Part shown: piece after piece, positions 1 to 6,213 of the stretch | How the letters are laid out: each line of letters begins with the position of its first letter | Position numbering within the stretch: the stretch's first letter is position 1 | Assembly: GCA_945874855.1 (NCBI GenBank) | Contig: CAMCIP010000081.1 | Span: 1-9,665, forward strand | Reading direction: 5' to 3' | Origin: Brevundimonas vancanneytii | Lineage (GTDB): Bacteria; Pseudomonadota; Alphaproteobacteria; Caulobacterales; Caulobacteraceae | DNA: 9,665 nt | Notes under the pieces: generated by a model | The model's input: the letters and a program-made list of their open reading frames with translations, nothing else | Told to the model about the DNA's origin: nothing | The model's database searches: none | Program-made: the position numbers and the translations under genes

Positions 1-239
1 ACCTCGCCGAACACCTGCACGGTCAGCGTCTGCGTGGGCTGCTCGGTGTAGAGCGTGTGCACCACATTGCCGAAGGCGTCCTCGGACCGGTGCAGGCGCG
101 CGTCGACGTCCGTCTCCACCCGCCAGTCGCGCACCTGCTGGGCCTCGGATGAGCGCGGGGTCAGACGCAGGGTCTGCATGATCGACCGCGCGGCCAGGTC
201 ATAGGCATAGGTGGTGGCGTGCTCGATGCGCAGGCGCAT
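1..239 (-). CDS. Transglutaminase-like family protein, N-terminal part (cut by window edge)
   Basis: Only the first 79 codons are inside the window; the gene continues past position 1. The start ATG is at 239-237, six bases after the alpha-E gene's stop. The visible N-terminus begins MRLRIEHATTYAYDLAARS and continues with LRLTPRSS, then a DW-V--D pattern and a DAFGN-V motif. This is the typical beta-rich N-terminal domain that precedes the transglutaminase/protease-like core in bacterial proteins. The catalytic Cys-His-Asp core would lie outside the window and cannot be verified. Family members with this N-terminus commonly sit beside circularly permuted ATP-grasp and alpha-E genes, as here, and are predicted to act as peptidases or amide-forming enzymes in the same pathway. 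There is no clear Shine-Dalgarno sequence, so translation is probably coupled to the upstream gene. Confidence 0.85.
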   Translation of the reverse strand, partial: MRLRIEHATTYAYDLAARSIMQTLRLTPRSSEAQQVRDWRVETDVDARLHRSEDAFGNVVHTLYTEQPTQTLTVQVFGE

Positions 240-245
240 GGCGGC

Positions 246-1178
246 TCAGCTCAGATACTGGTCGGTGATCGCCCGGCCCAGGCGGTGGTTCTCGGCCAGA
301 AACTCCTGGATGTATTCGTGCAGGCCGGACTGGAAGATGCCGTCGATGCCGGCGCCCTCGAACGCGCGCATCCGGTCCGCCGCGATCCGCTGCGCCGCCC
401 CGCGCCGGCCGTACTCCTCGGCCAGCCGGTCCAGATAGCGCACGATGGACGACTGGCAGCTGGCCAGCGAGCGCGGCATCTGCCGGTTCAGCACCAGCAG
501 GTCCGCCACCAGCCACGGCTTGACGTTGTCGCGATAGACCCAGCGATAGGCCGTCAGCGCCGAGACCTCGCGCAGCAGGGTCGTCCACTGGAAATAGTCC
601 AGCTGCCCGCCGACCCGCTCCCCCTCGGGCAGCAGCAGGTGGTATTTCACATCCAGCAGGCGGGCCGTGTTGTCGGCCCGCTCCACCGCCGCGCCCAGCC
701 GCAGGAAGCAATAGCCGTCGTTCCTCAGCATGGTCCGGCTGGTCGCGCCCTCGACCGACAGGGTGACGGTCTTCACCCACTCCAGGAACCGGGCGAAGTC
801 GTCGCGGCGCGTGGGCCTGCCCTGTTCGGCCAGCCCGTTCCAGGCCCCGTTGACCGCCTCCCACAGCTCCACCGTCAGGGCCGTGCGCACCGAGCGGGCG
901 TTGGTCCGGGCCCGCGTCAGGCAGCAGGCGATCGACGAGCCGTTGTCGGTGGAAAAGGCCAGATGCTCGCGCACCGCCCGCTCGGTATAGGGGCGGGGAA
1001 TGGCGTCCGCCTCGGCGGCCGAGGCCAGGCAACTGGCCCAGACGGCGTCGGCATTGCCATCGCCCCGCGTGGGGATGGCCGCCAGCCGCAGCGTCGCCTC
1101 GAGGATGCGCGCCACGAAGTCGGCCCGCTCGATGTAGCGGCCCATCCAGTACAGGCTGTCGGCGGTCCGGGCCAGCAT
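246..1178 (-). CDS. Alpha-E domain-containing protein
   Basis: 310 aa, the usual length for this all-helical family. The start chosen is ATG at 1178-1176, which overlaps the preceding ATP-grasp stop by one base (TGATG). A longer frame to 1340 exists, but it reads into that gene and adds low-quality Gly/Ala/Pro sequence. The N-terminus MLARTADSLYWMGRYIERA (1-19) is the family hallmark. It is echoed internally by FLRLGAAVERADNTARLLD (158-176), which suggests two related helical halves. A third conserved block is DYFQWTTLLREVSALTAYRW (194-213). The biochemical role is not established. Comparative genomics (the ATP-grasp amidoligase literature) places alpha-E proteins with circularly permuted ATP-grasp, transglutaminase-like and Anbu peptidase genes as part of a predicted peptide synthesis/tagging system. 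No signal peptide or membrane helix is seen, so it is probably cytoplasmic. Confidence 0.93.
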   Translation of the reverse strand: MLARTADSLYWMGRYIERADFVARILEATLRLAAIPTRGDGNADAVWASCLASAAEADAIPRPYTERAVREHLAFSTDNGSSIACCLTRARTNARSVRTALTVELWEAVNGAWNGLAEQGRPTRRDDFARFLEWVKTVTLSVEGATSRTMLRNDGYCFLRLGAAVERADNTARLLDVKYHLLLPEGERVGGQLDYFQWTTLLREVSALTAYRWVYRDNVKPWLVADLLVLNRQMPRSLASCQSSIVRYLDRLAEEYGRRGAAQRIAADRMRAFEGAGIDGIFQSGLHEYIQEFLAENHRLGRAITDQYLS

Positions 1179-2602
1179 CAGCGGTCCAGCACCCAGGTGT
1201 CCTTGGTGCCGCCGCCCTGGCTGGAGTTGACCACCAGCGAGCCCGGCTTCAGCGCCACCCGGGTCAGCCCGCCCGGCGCCACCGTCACCCCCCTGGGGCT
1301 GGACAGCACGAAGGGCCGCAGGTCCACATGGCGCCGGCACAGCCCGCCGGCCGGATCCGACTTGTCCAGCGTGGGCGCGGTCGACAGCTCCAGCGTCGGC
1401 TGGGCGATGAAATCCTCCGGATCGTCGATCAGCCGCGCCCGGAAGGCCTCGATCTCGGCCCTGGTCGCCGCCGGGCCGATCAGCATGCCATAGCCGCCCG
1501 AGCCGCCGACCTCCTTGACCACCAGCTGGTCCAGCCGGGCCAGCACCTCCTTCAGCGCCTCCGGCTCGCGACAGCGCCAGGTCGGCACATTCTTCAGGAT
1601 CGGCTCCTCGCCCGTGAAGAAGCGGATGATCTCGGGCATGTAGGTATAGACCGCCTTGTCGTCGGCCACGCCCGTGCCGACGGCATTGGCCAGGGACACC
1701 GTACCTTCGTGATAGGCGGTCATCAGACCGGGCACCCCCAGGGTGGAGTCAGGCCGGAACGTCAGCGGGTCCAGGAAGTCGTCGTCGATGCGGCGATAGA
1801 TGACGTCCACCTGCTGACGGCCCTCGGTCGTCCGCATGAAGACCCGGCCGTCGTCCACGAACAGGTCACGCCCCTCGACCAGTTCGACCCCCAGCTTGTC
1901 AGCCAGAAAGCTGTGCTCATAGTAGGCCGAGTTGAACGGTCCCGGCGTCATCACGACGATGGTCGGATCGCTGCCCGCGCCCTCCGGCGCGCAGTCCCGC
2001 AAGGCCGCCAGCAGCATGTCGCAATAGGTCTCGACCGGCCGCACCGCATAGTCGGCGAACAGGTCCGGGAACAGCCGGATCATCATCTCGCGGTTTTCCA
2101 GCATGTAGCTGACCCCGCTGGGCGTGCGGCAGTTGTCCTCCAGAACCAGGAAGCCGTCGTCGGCGGTGCGCACCAGATCCACGCCGGCGATCTGCACCCA
2201 GACGTCGCGCGGCGGCCGCCGGCCCTGCATCTCGGGCACATAGCCGGGATTGGTCAGGATCAGCCGCTCGGGCACCACCCCGGCCTTCAGACATTCCTGC
2301 CGGCCATAGATGTCGGCCAGAAAGGCATTGATGGCCCGCACCCGCTGCGCCAGCCCCGCCTCCAGCCCGGCCCACTCCCCGGCGTCGATGATGCGCGGCA
2401 CCACGTCGAAGGGGATCAGCCGCTCGCTGGACTCGGCGTCGCCATGCACCGCAAAGGTGATGCCCATCCGCCGGAAGAACAGCTCGGCCTGCCGCGACCG
2501 CGCCTGCAGCAGGCCCTCGGGCGCCTCGGCCAGCCAGCGGGCGACGCCGCCATAGCTGGCGCGCACCTCGCCCCCCTGCCCTGACATTTCGTCGAACGCC
2601 AT
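1178..2602 (-). CDS. Circularly permuted ATP-grasp (type 2) protein, predicted peptide ligase
   Basis: 474 aa, a typical family length. Conserved blocks in order are LEDN-RTPSGVSYM-ENR (154-171), VIYRRIDDDFLDP (268-280), the nucleotide-binding VVKEVGGSGGYGM (361-373), RHVDLRPFV (424-432) and the terminal signature SSQGGGTKDTWVL (460-472). ATP-grasp enzymes activate a carboxylate as acyl-phosphate and join it to an amine. This permuted branch is predicted to form peptide or amide bonds, with unknown substrates. The start ATG at 2602 has GGGAG at 2607-2611; an internal Met at codon 6 lacks such a site. It is the first gene of a coupled trio, since its stop overlaps the alpha-E start (TGATG). 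A 101-bp gap separates it from the lipoprotein gene, so it may have its own promoter, though I could not identify convincing -35/-10 boxes. Probably cytoplasmic. Confidence 0.94.
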   Translation of the reverse strand: MAFDEMSGQGGEVRASYGGVARWLAEAPEGLLQARSRQAELFFRRMGITFAVHGDAESSERLIPFDVVPRIIDAGEWAGLEAGLAQRVRAINAFLADIYGRQECLKAGVVPERLILTNPGYVPEMQGRRPPRDVWVQIAGVDLVRTADDGFLVLEDNCRTPSGVSYMLENREMMIRLFPDLFADYAVRPVETYCDMLLAALRDCAPEGAGSDPTIVVMTPGPFNSAYYEHSFLADKLGVELVEGRDLFVDDGRVFMRTTEGRQQVDVIYRRIDDDFLDPLTFRPDSTLGVPGLMTAYHEGTVSLANAVGTGVADDKAVYTYMPEIIRFFTGEEPILKNVPTWRCREPEALKEVLARLDQLVVKEVGGSGGYGMLIGPAATRAEIEAFRARLIDDPEDFIAQPTLELSTAPTLDKSDPAGGLCRRHVDLRPFVLSSPRGVTVAPGGLTRVALKPGSLVVNSSQGGGTKDTWVLDR

Positions 2603-2612
2603 GCCGCTCCCG

Positions 2613-2716
2613 CCGCAACGATCTTGCAGCGTGGCCCGAGGAACCGCCCCGGCGCAACAACAATGTTGCGGCGCCGCGACGTGGCCGCCCGAAACCTGGT
2701 CGATCAGTTGTTGCGG
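2613..2716. repeat. Cluster of GTTGCGG/CCGCAAC half-sites upstream of the ATP-grasp gene
   Basis: The gap before the ATP-grasp gene holds a 7-bp perfect hairpin, CGCAACA (2653-2659), loop ACAA, TGTTGCG (2664-2670). The heptamer GTTGCGG occurs at 2665-2671 and 2710-2716, and inverted as CCGCAAC at 2613-2619. The nonamer TGTTGCGGC is directly repeated at 2664-2672 and 2709-2717; the second copy lies inside the last codons of the lipoprotein gene. No T-run follows the hairpin on the minus strand, so it is not a standard intrinsic terminator. It could be an operator or a weak RNA hairpin, or chance in GC-rich DNA. Confidence 0.3.
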
Positions 2717-3069
2717 CCGTCGTAGGTCAGCACGGTCGGTCGTCCTGCCGGCACCTGGATGCGCTTGCCGGGCGTTGACCCGACGCCGACCGCGCCCGCC
2801 ATCACGTCATAGCAGCCCGCCGAGATGGTCCACTGATAGGACTGTCCCGGCCGGACCACGACGCCTTCAGGGAGGCGATCCAGCCCGTAGGACGAGGCGT
2901 CACAGGTCGAAATCAGGATGGTGTCGATCGCCTGGTTCGAGCTGTTCTGGAAGGTGAAGCTCACGGTCGGCTCACCCTCACGGATCAGGTCGCCCCCCGT
3001 GATCAGCGAGGCACAGCCCGCCGCCGCCAGCGCGGCCGTCAGAGCCACCAGCCTGATAGAGTTTTTCAT
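2704..3069 (-). CDS. Small secreted lipoprotein of unknown function
   Basis: 121 aa. The start chosen is ATG at 3069-3067, preceded five bases upstream by a perfect AGGAGG (3075-3080). This removes 12 residues from a longer frame that begins at 3105. The N-terminus is a classical lipoprotein signal: MKNSIRLVAL, a hydrophobic Ala/Leu stretch, then AAGC with the lipidated Cys at residue 19. Position -3 is Ala, which is acceptable but not the commonest. The mature part (20-121) looks like one small beta-rich domain, with the run TVSFTFQNSSNQAIDTI (35-51), a segment around Cys56 and SYGLDRLPEGVVVRPGQSY (60-78), ending near Cys86 in AGCYDVM. Cys56 and Cys86 could form a disulfide in the periplasm. 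The N---N--I, C, PG-S, C-D order resembles small beta-sandwich domains of exported alphaproteobacterial proteins. I do not recognise a function. It lies 75 bp after the S9 peptidase and may be co-transcribed with it. Confidence 0.85.
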   Translation of the reverse strand: MKNSIRLVALTAALAAAGCASLITGGDLIREGEPTVSFTFQNSSNQAIDTILISTCDASSYGLDRLPEGVVVRPGQSYQWTISAGCYDVMAGAVGVGSTPGKRIQVPAGRPTVLTYDGRNN

Positions 3070-3074
3070 CGCGC

Positions 3075-3080
3075 CCTCCT
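3075..3080 (-). promoter_or_regulatory. Strong ribosome binding site for the lipoprotein
   Basis: A perfect AGGAGG on the minus strand with a five-base spacer to the ATG at 3069. It decides the start of the lipoprotein in favour of the Met that begins the signal peptide. It is the best Shine-Dalgarno match in the window, suggesting strong translation. Confidence 0.75.
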
Positions 3081-3144
3081 GTCCTTTGCGATGGCGACAT
3101 TCCACGAGCCCGGACGATCGGTTGCGCCTTTCGGAAACTGACGG

Positions 3145-5643
3145 TCAGCTGCCGCCGGCCGCCGGGGCGGCAACCGCGGCCACGGCCGGGACCCGCGCCG
3201 GGGCGTTCTTCACATGCAGGTCCAGCCAGCGCACCATCTCCCACAGGGTGTGGCCGACCGATTCCCGCGCGCGATAGCCATGGGCCTCCAGCGGCAGCAC
3301 CACATAGCGCACCGTCGCCCCATGCCCCTTCAGCGCCGCATAGAAGCGCTCGGACTGCACCGGGAAGGTGCCGGAGTTGTCGTCCGCCTCGCCGTGGATC
3401 AGCAGGATCGGCTCATTCACCCGATCGGCATAGGTGAAGGGCGAGACCGCCGTATAGGTCTCGGTCGCCTCCCAATAGGTCCGCTGCTCGGACTGGAATC
3501 CGAACGGCGTCAGGGTGCGGTTATAGGCGCCCGACCGGGCGATGCCGGCGCGGAACAGGTCGGTGTGCGCCAGCAGGTTCGCCGTCATGAAGGCGCCATA
3601 GCTGTGCCCGCCCACGGCGATCCGGTCAGGATCGGCCACGCCGCGGTCGACCACGGCCTTGACGGCCGCCTCGGCGCTGGCCCGCAGTTGCTCCACATAG
3701 GTGTCGTTCGGCTCGGCCCCGTTCACGCCAACGATCGGCATCGACGGGTCGTCCAGCACGGCATAGCCCTGGGTCAGCAGGAACAGATGGCTGGACCCGC
3801 CGGGCCGCACGAAGCGGTTGGCCGTGTCGACGACCTGACCGGCCACGGCCGCGTCGGTGAACTCGGCCGGATAGGCCCACATCACCAGCGGCAGGGGTCC
3901 GTCCCGCGCCGCATCGTAGCCGGCGGGCAGATACAGGGTGCCCGACAGCTGCACCCCGTCAGACCGCTCATAGGTGATCAGCTCGCGCGTCACCGCCGCC
4001 AGCTGCGGCGCCGGATCGGGAAACGCCGTCAGGGCCATCGCAGACCCCGTGTCGAGGTCGCGCAGGAAGACATTGGGCGGGGCCGTCGGGCTCTCGCGCC
4101 GCGTGACCATCCGGCGGCCGCTGTCGTCGAGGAAGCCGATCACGGTCTCATATTCGCCCGGCGCGGCACGCCACAGGATCTCCGACTGGGCTGTCAGCGG
4201 CTCCATGGCGGCGATGAAGGGATATTCCCCCTCGCGCGTCGCCCCCTGCCCGGCCATCAGGATACGTCCGTCGGCGGCGAAGCGGATGCGCGACCGGCCG
4301 CGGTCGTCGGGCTCGGTCACCGGCTGGCCGGGGTCGTTGAGCCGGTCCTGATAGTTCCGCTCCAGCAAAACCCGCCCCTGGCCCGGCATCGACGGATCGA
4401 CGATCCAGCGCGTCTCGTGGCGCGTGTTGAACCAGCGGCTGTTCACCAGCGCCGTGTCGGCGTCGCCCCAGACGACCCCGGCATAACGCTCCTTCAGGTC
4501 GATCAGGGGCGTCGGCGCCGCATCGAAGGGCGCGGCCAGCATCAGGACGCGGTCGCGCACCTCGGCCGCATTGCGCGGATCACCGCCGTCCTGGGCCAGG
4601 ACCCAGACCAGGGTGGCGTCGGCATCGGCGCGCCACTGCACGGCTCGGGGTCCCGGCGCCACCGCGTCGAAGGCCGTCGGCACGTCGTCGCGCAGCGGCA
4701 GGTCGGCCACCCCGTGCACCAGCCGTCCCTGCATGTCCGTCACGAAGATCTCGGTCGGGAACAGGCCCGCCGGCACGACATAGGAATAGGGCCGCTTGAC
4801 CCGGGTCTGCAGCACATAGCGCCCGTCCGGCGAGGTCGAGGCGCCCAGGATCACCCCCGGCCCGCCCAGGTTGCGCGTGGTCCCGTCCAGCCCGACCAGG
4901 GTCAGCTGGCTGGTGAAATAGTGGTCGAACAGGGCCTCGTCGCCGGGATTGCCCAGCAGGTCCTGCCAGGTCCGCACCGGGGCGGCCCGCCCGGCCGTCT
5001 CCTCCACCACCGGTCCCGTCGGCGGGCGCGTCACATCAGGCGCCCCGCCCCGCCCGGCCGGCACCATACGCACCAGCAGGCCCGAGCCGTCGGGCAACCA
5101 GTCGAAGCCCGACCCCGTCGCGGCATTGACCCGCGCCGTCGTCAGCCGCCGCGCCGGCCCGCCCTGGACCCCGGCCACATACAGGGCCATGCCCTCGGAC
5201 TCATCGACCAGAAAGGCCACCGACCGGCCGTCCGGCGACCAGCTCGGTGACGTGAACCGCGCCCCGTCCGGCAGGCCCACCATCCGCGGCTCGCCGCCCG
5301 ACAGGTCCTGGAAACTCATGCCCGTCAGCCACGAGATGCGGCTGTTGGCGGGGCCGTTGTTGCGCGGGTTGATCCGGTATCCCCCCAGCCGCAGCATCGG
5401 CTCGGCCAGCTCCTCGATCGGCGGCAGGTTCGACCGGTCGAACAGCGCCAGGGTTTGCCGGTCCGGGCTCAGGCTCGGCGTCGGACTGGGCCGGGAATCC
5501 AGAATGTCGGCGATCGGCTGCGGCGGCTCCTGATAGGTCGGCGCCGCCCCTGCCTGCTGGGCCCCCGCCTGCTGCGCCAAGACCGGCCCGGCCACCGCCA
5601 GCAGCGCCAGAACCGAAACCACGCCGAAAGCCGAAACCCGCAT
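3145..5643 (-). CDS. Secreted S9 family serine peptidase, glutamyl endopeptidase (S9D)-like
   Basis: 832 aa from the ATG at 5643-5641, which has AGGGGAG at 5651-5657 and opens a clean signal peptide (MRVSAFGVVSVLALLAVAG, cleavage after VLA at residue 23). A start at 5688 would add 15 residues, bury the signal peptide and begin inside a hairpin repeat. Residues about 30-560 form the beta-propeller part, with SPDRQTLALF and SWSPDGRSVAFL repeats. The C-terminal alpha/beta-hydrolase (about 575-815) carries the catalytic triad: Ser681 in GGHSYGA, Asp754 in HGEADD, His788 in EAHGYRARES. The stretches TPFGFQSEQRTYWEAT, ILLIHGEADDNSGT and ALKGHGATVRYVVLP match, from memory, the plant chloroplast glutamyl endopeptidase group (MEROPS S9D). 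Known members cleave after Glu in oligopeptides; here the enzyme would act in the periplasm or outside. It ends in an Ala/Pro-rich tail. The exact specificity is inferred. Confidence 0.93.
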   Translation of the reverse strand: MRVSAFGVVSVLALLAVAGPVLAQQAGAQQAGAAPTYQEPPQPIADILDSRPSPTPSLSPDRQTLALFDRSNLPPIEELAEPMLRLGGYRINPRNNGPANSRISWLTGMSFQDLSGGEPRMVGLPDGARFTSPSWSPDGRSVAFLVDESEGMALYVAGVQGGPARRLTTARVNAATGSGFDWLPDGSGLLVRMVPAGRGGAPDVTRPPTGPVVEETAGRAAPVRTWQDLLGNPGDEALFDHYFTSQLTLVGLDGTTRNLGGPGVILGASTSPDGRYVLQTRVKRPYSYVVPAGLFPTEIFVTDMQGRLVHGVADLPLRDDVPTAFDAVAPGPRAVQWRADADATLVWVLAQDGGDPRNAAEVRDRVLMLAAPFDAAPTPLIDLKERYAGVVWGDADTALVNSRWFNTRHETRWIVDPSMPGQGRVLLERNYQDRLNDPGQPVTEPDDRGRSRIRFAADGRILMAGQGATREGEYPFIAAMEPLTAQSEILWRAAPGEYETVIGFLDDSGRRMVTRRESPTAPPNVFLRDLDTGSAMALTAFPDPAPQLAAVTRELITYERSDGVQLSGTLYLPAGYDAARDGPLPLVMWAYPAEFTDAAVAGQVVDTANRFVRPGGSSHLFLLTQGYAVLDDPSMPIVGVNGAEPNDTYVEQLRASAEAAVKAVVDRGVADPDRIAVGGHSYGAFMTANLLAHTDLFRAGIARSGAYNRTLTPFGFQSEQRTYWEATETYTAVSPFTYADRVNEPILLIHGEADDNSGTFPVQSERFYAALKGHGATVRYVVLPLEAHGYRARESVGHTLWEMVRWLDLHVKNAPARVPAVAAVAAPAAGGS

Positions 5644-5684
5644 GCCAACGCTCCCCTGAAGTCCGGGGGGCACGCTAGCGACTT

Positions 5685-5705
5685 CCATCTCCCGTGGGGA
5701 GGGGG
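5685..5705. repeat. Degenerate solo hairpin of the CCCTCTCCC/GGGAGAGGG family
   Basis: CCATCTCCC, loop GTG, GGGAGGGGG. Each arm differs by one base from the unit seen in the 155-bp palindrome at 6058-6212 (CCCTCTCCC, three bases, GGGAGAGGG). Pairing gives a nine-position stem with one mismatch and one G-U. It directly abuts the stop codon of the DUF559 gene (5708-5706), so in its mRNA the hairpin forms right after the stop. It lacks a T-run, so it may protect a 3' end rather than terminate transcription. It also supplies an in-frame decoy ATG for the S9 peptidase. Confidence 0.6.
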
Positions 5706-6053
5706 CTATCGCCTGATCATCGCCGCATGGGCCCGGATCGCGTCCGTGATGATGTGCGGCTCGTTGAGCGCCTGGTCATTTGAAAACCGCAGCACGATCC
5801 AGCCCAAGGCCTCGATAGCGATCTGGCGCGCCCGATCACGCGCAGCCACCGTCTCCAACCCATGCACGCCGCCGTCGATCTCGACGATCAGCCGGATATC
5901 GATGCAGGCAAAGTCCACGATGAAGGGTCCGACCGGATGCTGACGGCGAAATCGCAGGCCATCCACCGCGTCGCGCCGGACCAGTTGCCAGATCCTGTCT
6001 TCAGCCGGACCGGCGGAGCGACGAAACCGTCGGGCCTTGTCGGTACGTTTCAA
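5706..6053 (-). CDS. DUF559 domain protein, Vsr-like predicted endonuclease
   Basis: 115 aa, a normal length for this small family. The start is TTG at 6053-6051, with the polypurine GGGAGAGGG of the neighbouring repeat acting as ribosome binding site. Family blocks are visible in order: ARRFRR (7-12), AEDRIWQLVR with Glu18, FRRQHPVGPFIVDFAC (35-50) with Asp47, LIVEIDGGVHG (55-65) with Glu58, Asp60 and His64, and a C-terminal WIVLRFSNDQAL (85-96). Asp47 and Glu58 fit the acidic catalytic pair of a PD-(D/E)XK/Vsr-type nuclease fold. The cellular substrate of such solitary DUF559 proteins is not known. By hand count the gene is less GC-rich than its surroundings: 58% in 5761-5820 and in 5881-5940, against 75% in 4501-4560 and 78% in 8701-8760. 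It sits between two hairpin repeats of one family, which suggests acquisition as a unit. Confidence 0.88.
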   Translation of the reverse strand: MKRTDKARRFRRSAGPAEDRIWQLVRRDAVDGLRFRRQHPVGPFIVDFACIDIRLIVEIDGGVHGLETVAARDRARQIAIEALGWIVLRFSNDQALNEPHIITDAIRAHAAMIRR

Positions 6054-6057
6054 CTGT

Positions 6058-6066
6058 CCCTCTCCC
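6058..6066 (-). promoter_or_regulatory. Repeat-derived ribosome binding site for the TTG-started DUF559 gene
   Basis: On the minus strand the end of the palindrome reads GGGAGAGGG, followed by ACAG and the TTG at 6053. GGGAG lies eight bases, and GAGG about five, from the start codon. No ATG or GTG lies close by in frame and the family's N-terminus begins here, so the TTG start is favoured. If correct, the gene borrows its translation signal from the repeat. Confidence 0.5.
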
Positions 6067-6191
6067 GGCGGGAGAGGGCTTGAGCGTCCAGGAGCGAAGC
6101 GATTGGAAACGCGAAAGGGAGAGGGGCCAATCTCAAAAGCGAGCCCCTCTCCCTTTCGGCTGGCGCATCGCTGCGCTCTGCGAGCCTCAAG

Positions 6192-6212
6192 CCCTCTCCC
6201 GCCGGGAGAGGG
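6192..6212 (-). terminator. Strong GC hairpin just after the acyltransferase operon (3'-end stabiliser or terminator-like)
   Basis: CCCTCTCCC, loop GCC, GGGAGAGGG, a perfect 9-bp stem starting one base after the stop codon of the small membrane protein (6216-6214). It is the right-hand hairpin of the 155-bp palindrome. There is no downstream U-run on the minus strand, so rho-independent termination is doubtful. A REP-like role in protecting the operon mRNA from 3' exonucleases is equally possible. Confidence 0.35.
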
Positions 6213-6213
6213 C

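Larger units (their letters stand above)
6058..6212. repeat. 155-bp nested palindromic element (REP/MITE-like)
   Basis: Two 69-base arms (6058-6126 and 6144-6212) are inverted copies around a 17-base centre (6127-6143). The outer 27 bases of each arm (6058-6084, 6186-6212) and the inner 15 (6112-6126, 6144-6158) are perfect inverted repeats. The intervening 27 bases match at 15 positions. The nonamer CCCTCTCCC or its complement GGGAGAGGG occurs six times: 6058-6066, 6070-6078, 6117-6125, 6145-6153, 6192-6200 and 6204-6212. The outer pairs form 9-bp hairpins with three-base loops. The element fills nearly all of the 160-bp gap between the small membrane-protein stop (6214) and the DUF559 start (6053). 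It encodes no transposase and I see no target-site duplication. Short open frames across it look like by-products of the repeat. Confidence 0.9.

Noticed and set aside
219..2584. Two long plus-strand frames opposite the alpha-E and ATP-grasp genes (219-1493 and 1328-2584)
   Set aside because: Both are antisense to genes with complete family signatures and look like low-complexity Arg/Gln/His shadows.
3136..3150. Small CTGAC/GTCAG palindrome at the S9 peptidase stop as a terminator
   Set aside because: The stem is only five bases with no workable loop and there is no T-run.
3214..5250. A 678-residue open frame on the plus strand
   Set aside because: It lies antisense to the S9 peptidase, is dominated by Arg, Gln, Gly, His and Pro, and has no recognisable domain. 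It is a shadow produced by GC-biased third positions.
5564..5586. Direct repeat encoding QQAGAQQAG just after the S9 signal peptide
   Set aside because: A short two-copy repeat in a linker; ordinary slippage with no sign of function.
5644..5688. Upstream start at 5688 for the S9 peptidase
   Set aside because: It would put 15 residues ahead of the signal peptide and start within a hairpin repeat; the ATG at 5643 has a good AGGGGAG site.
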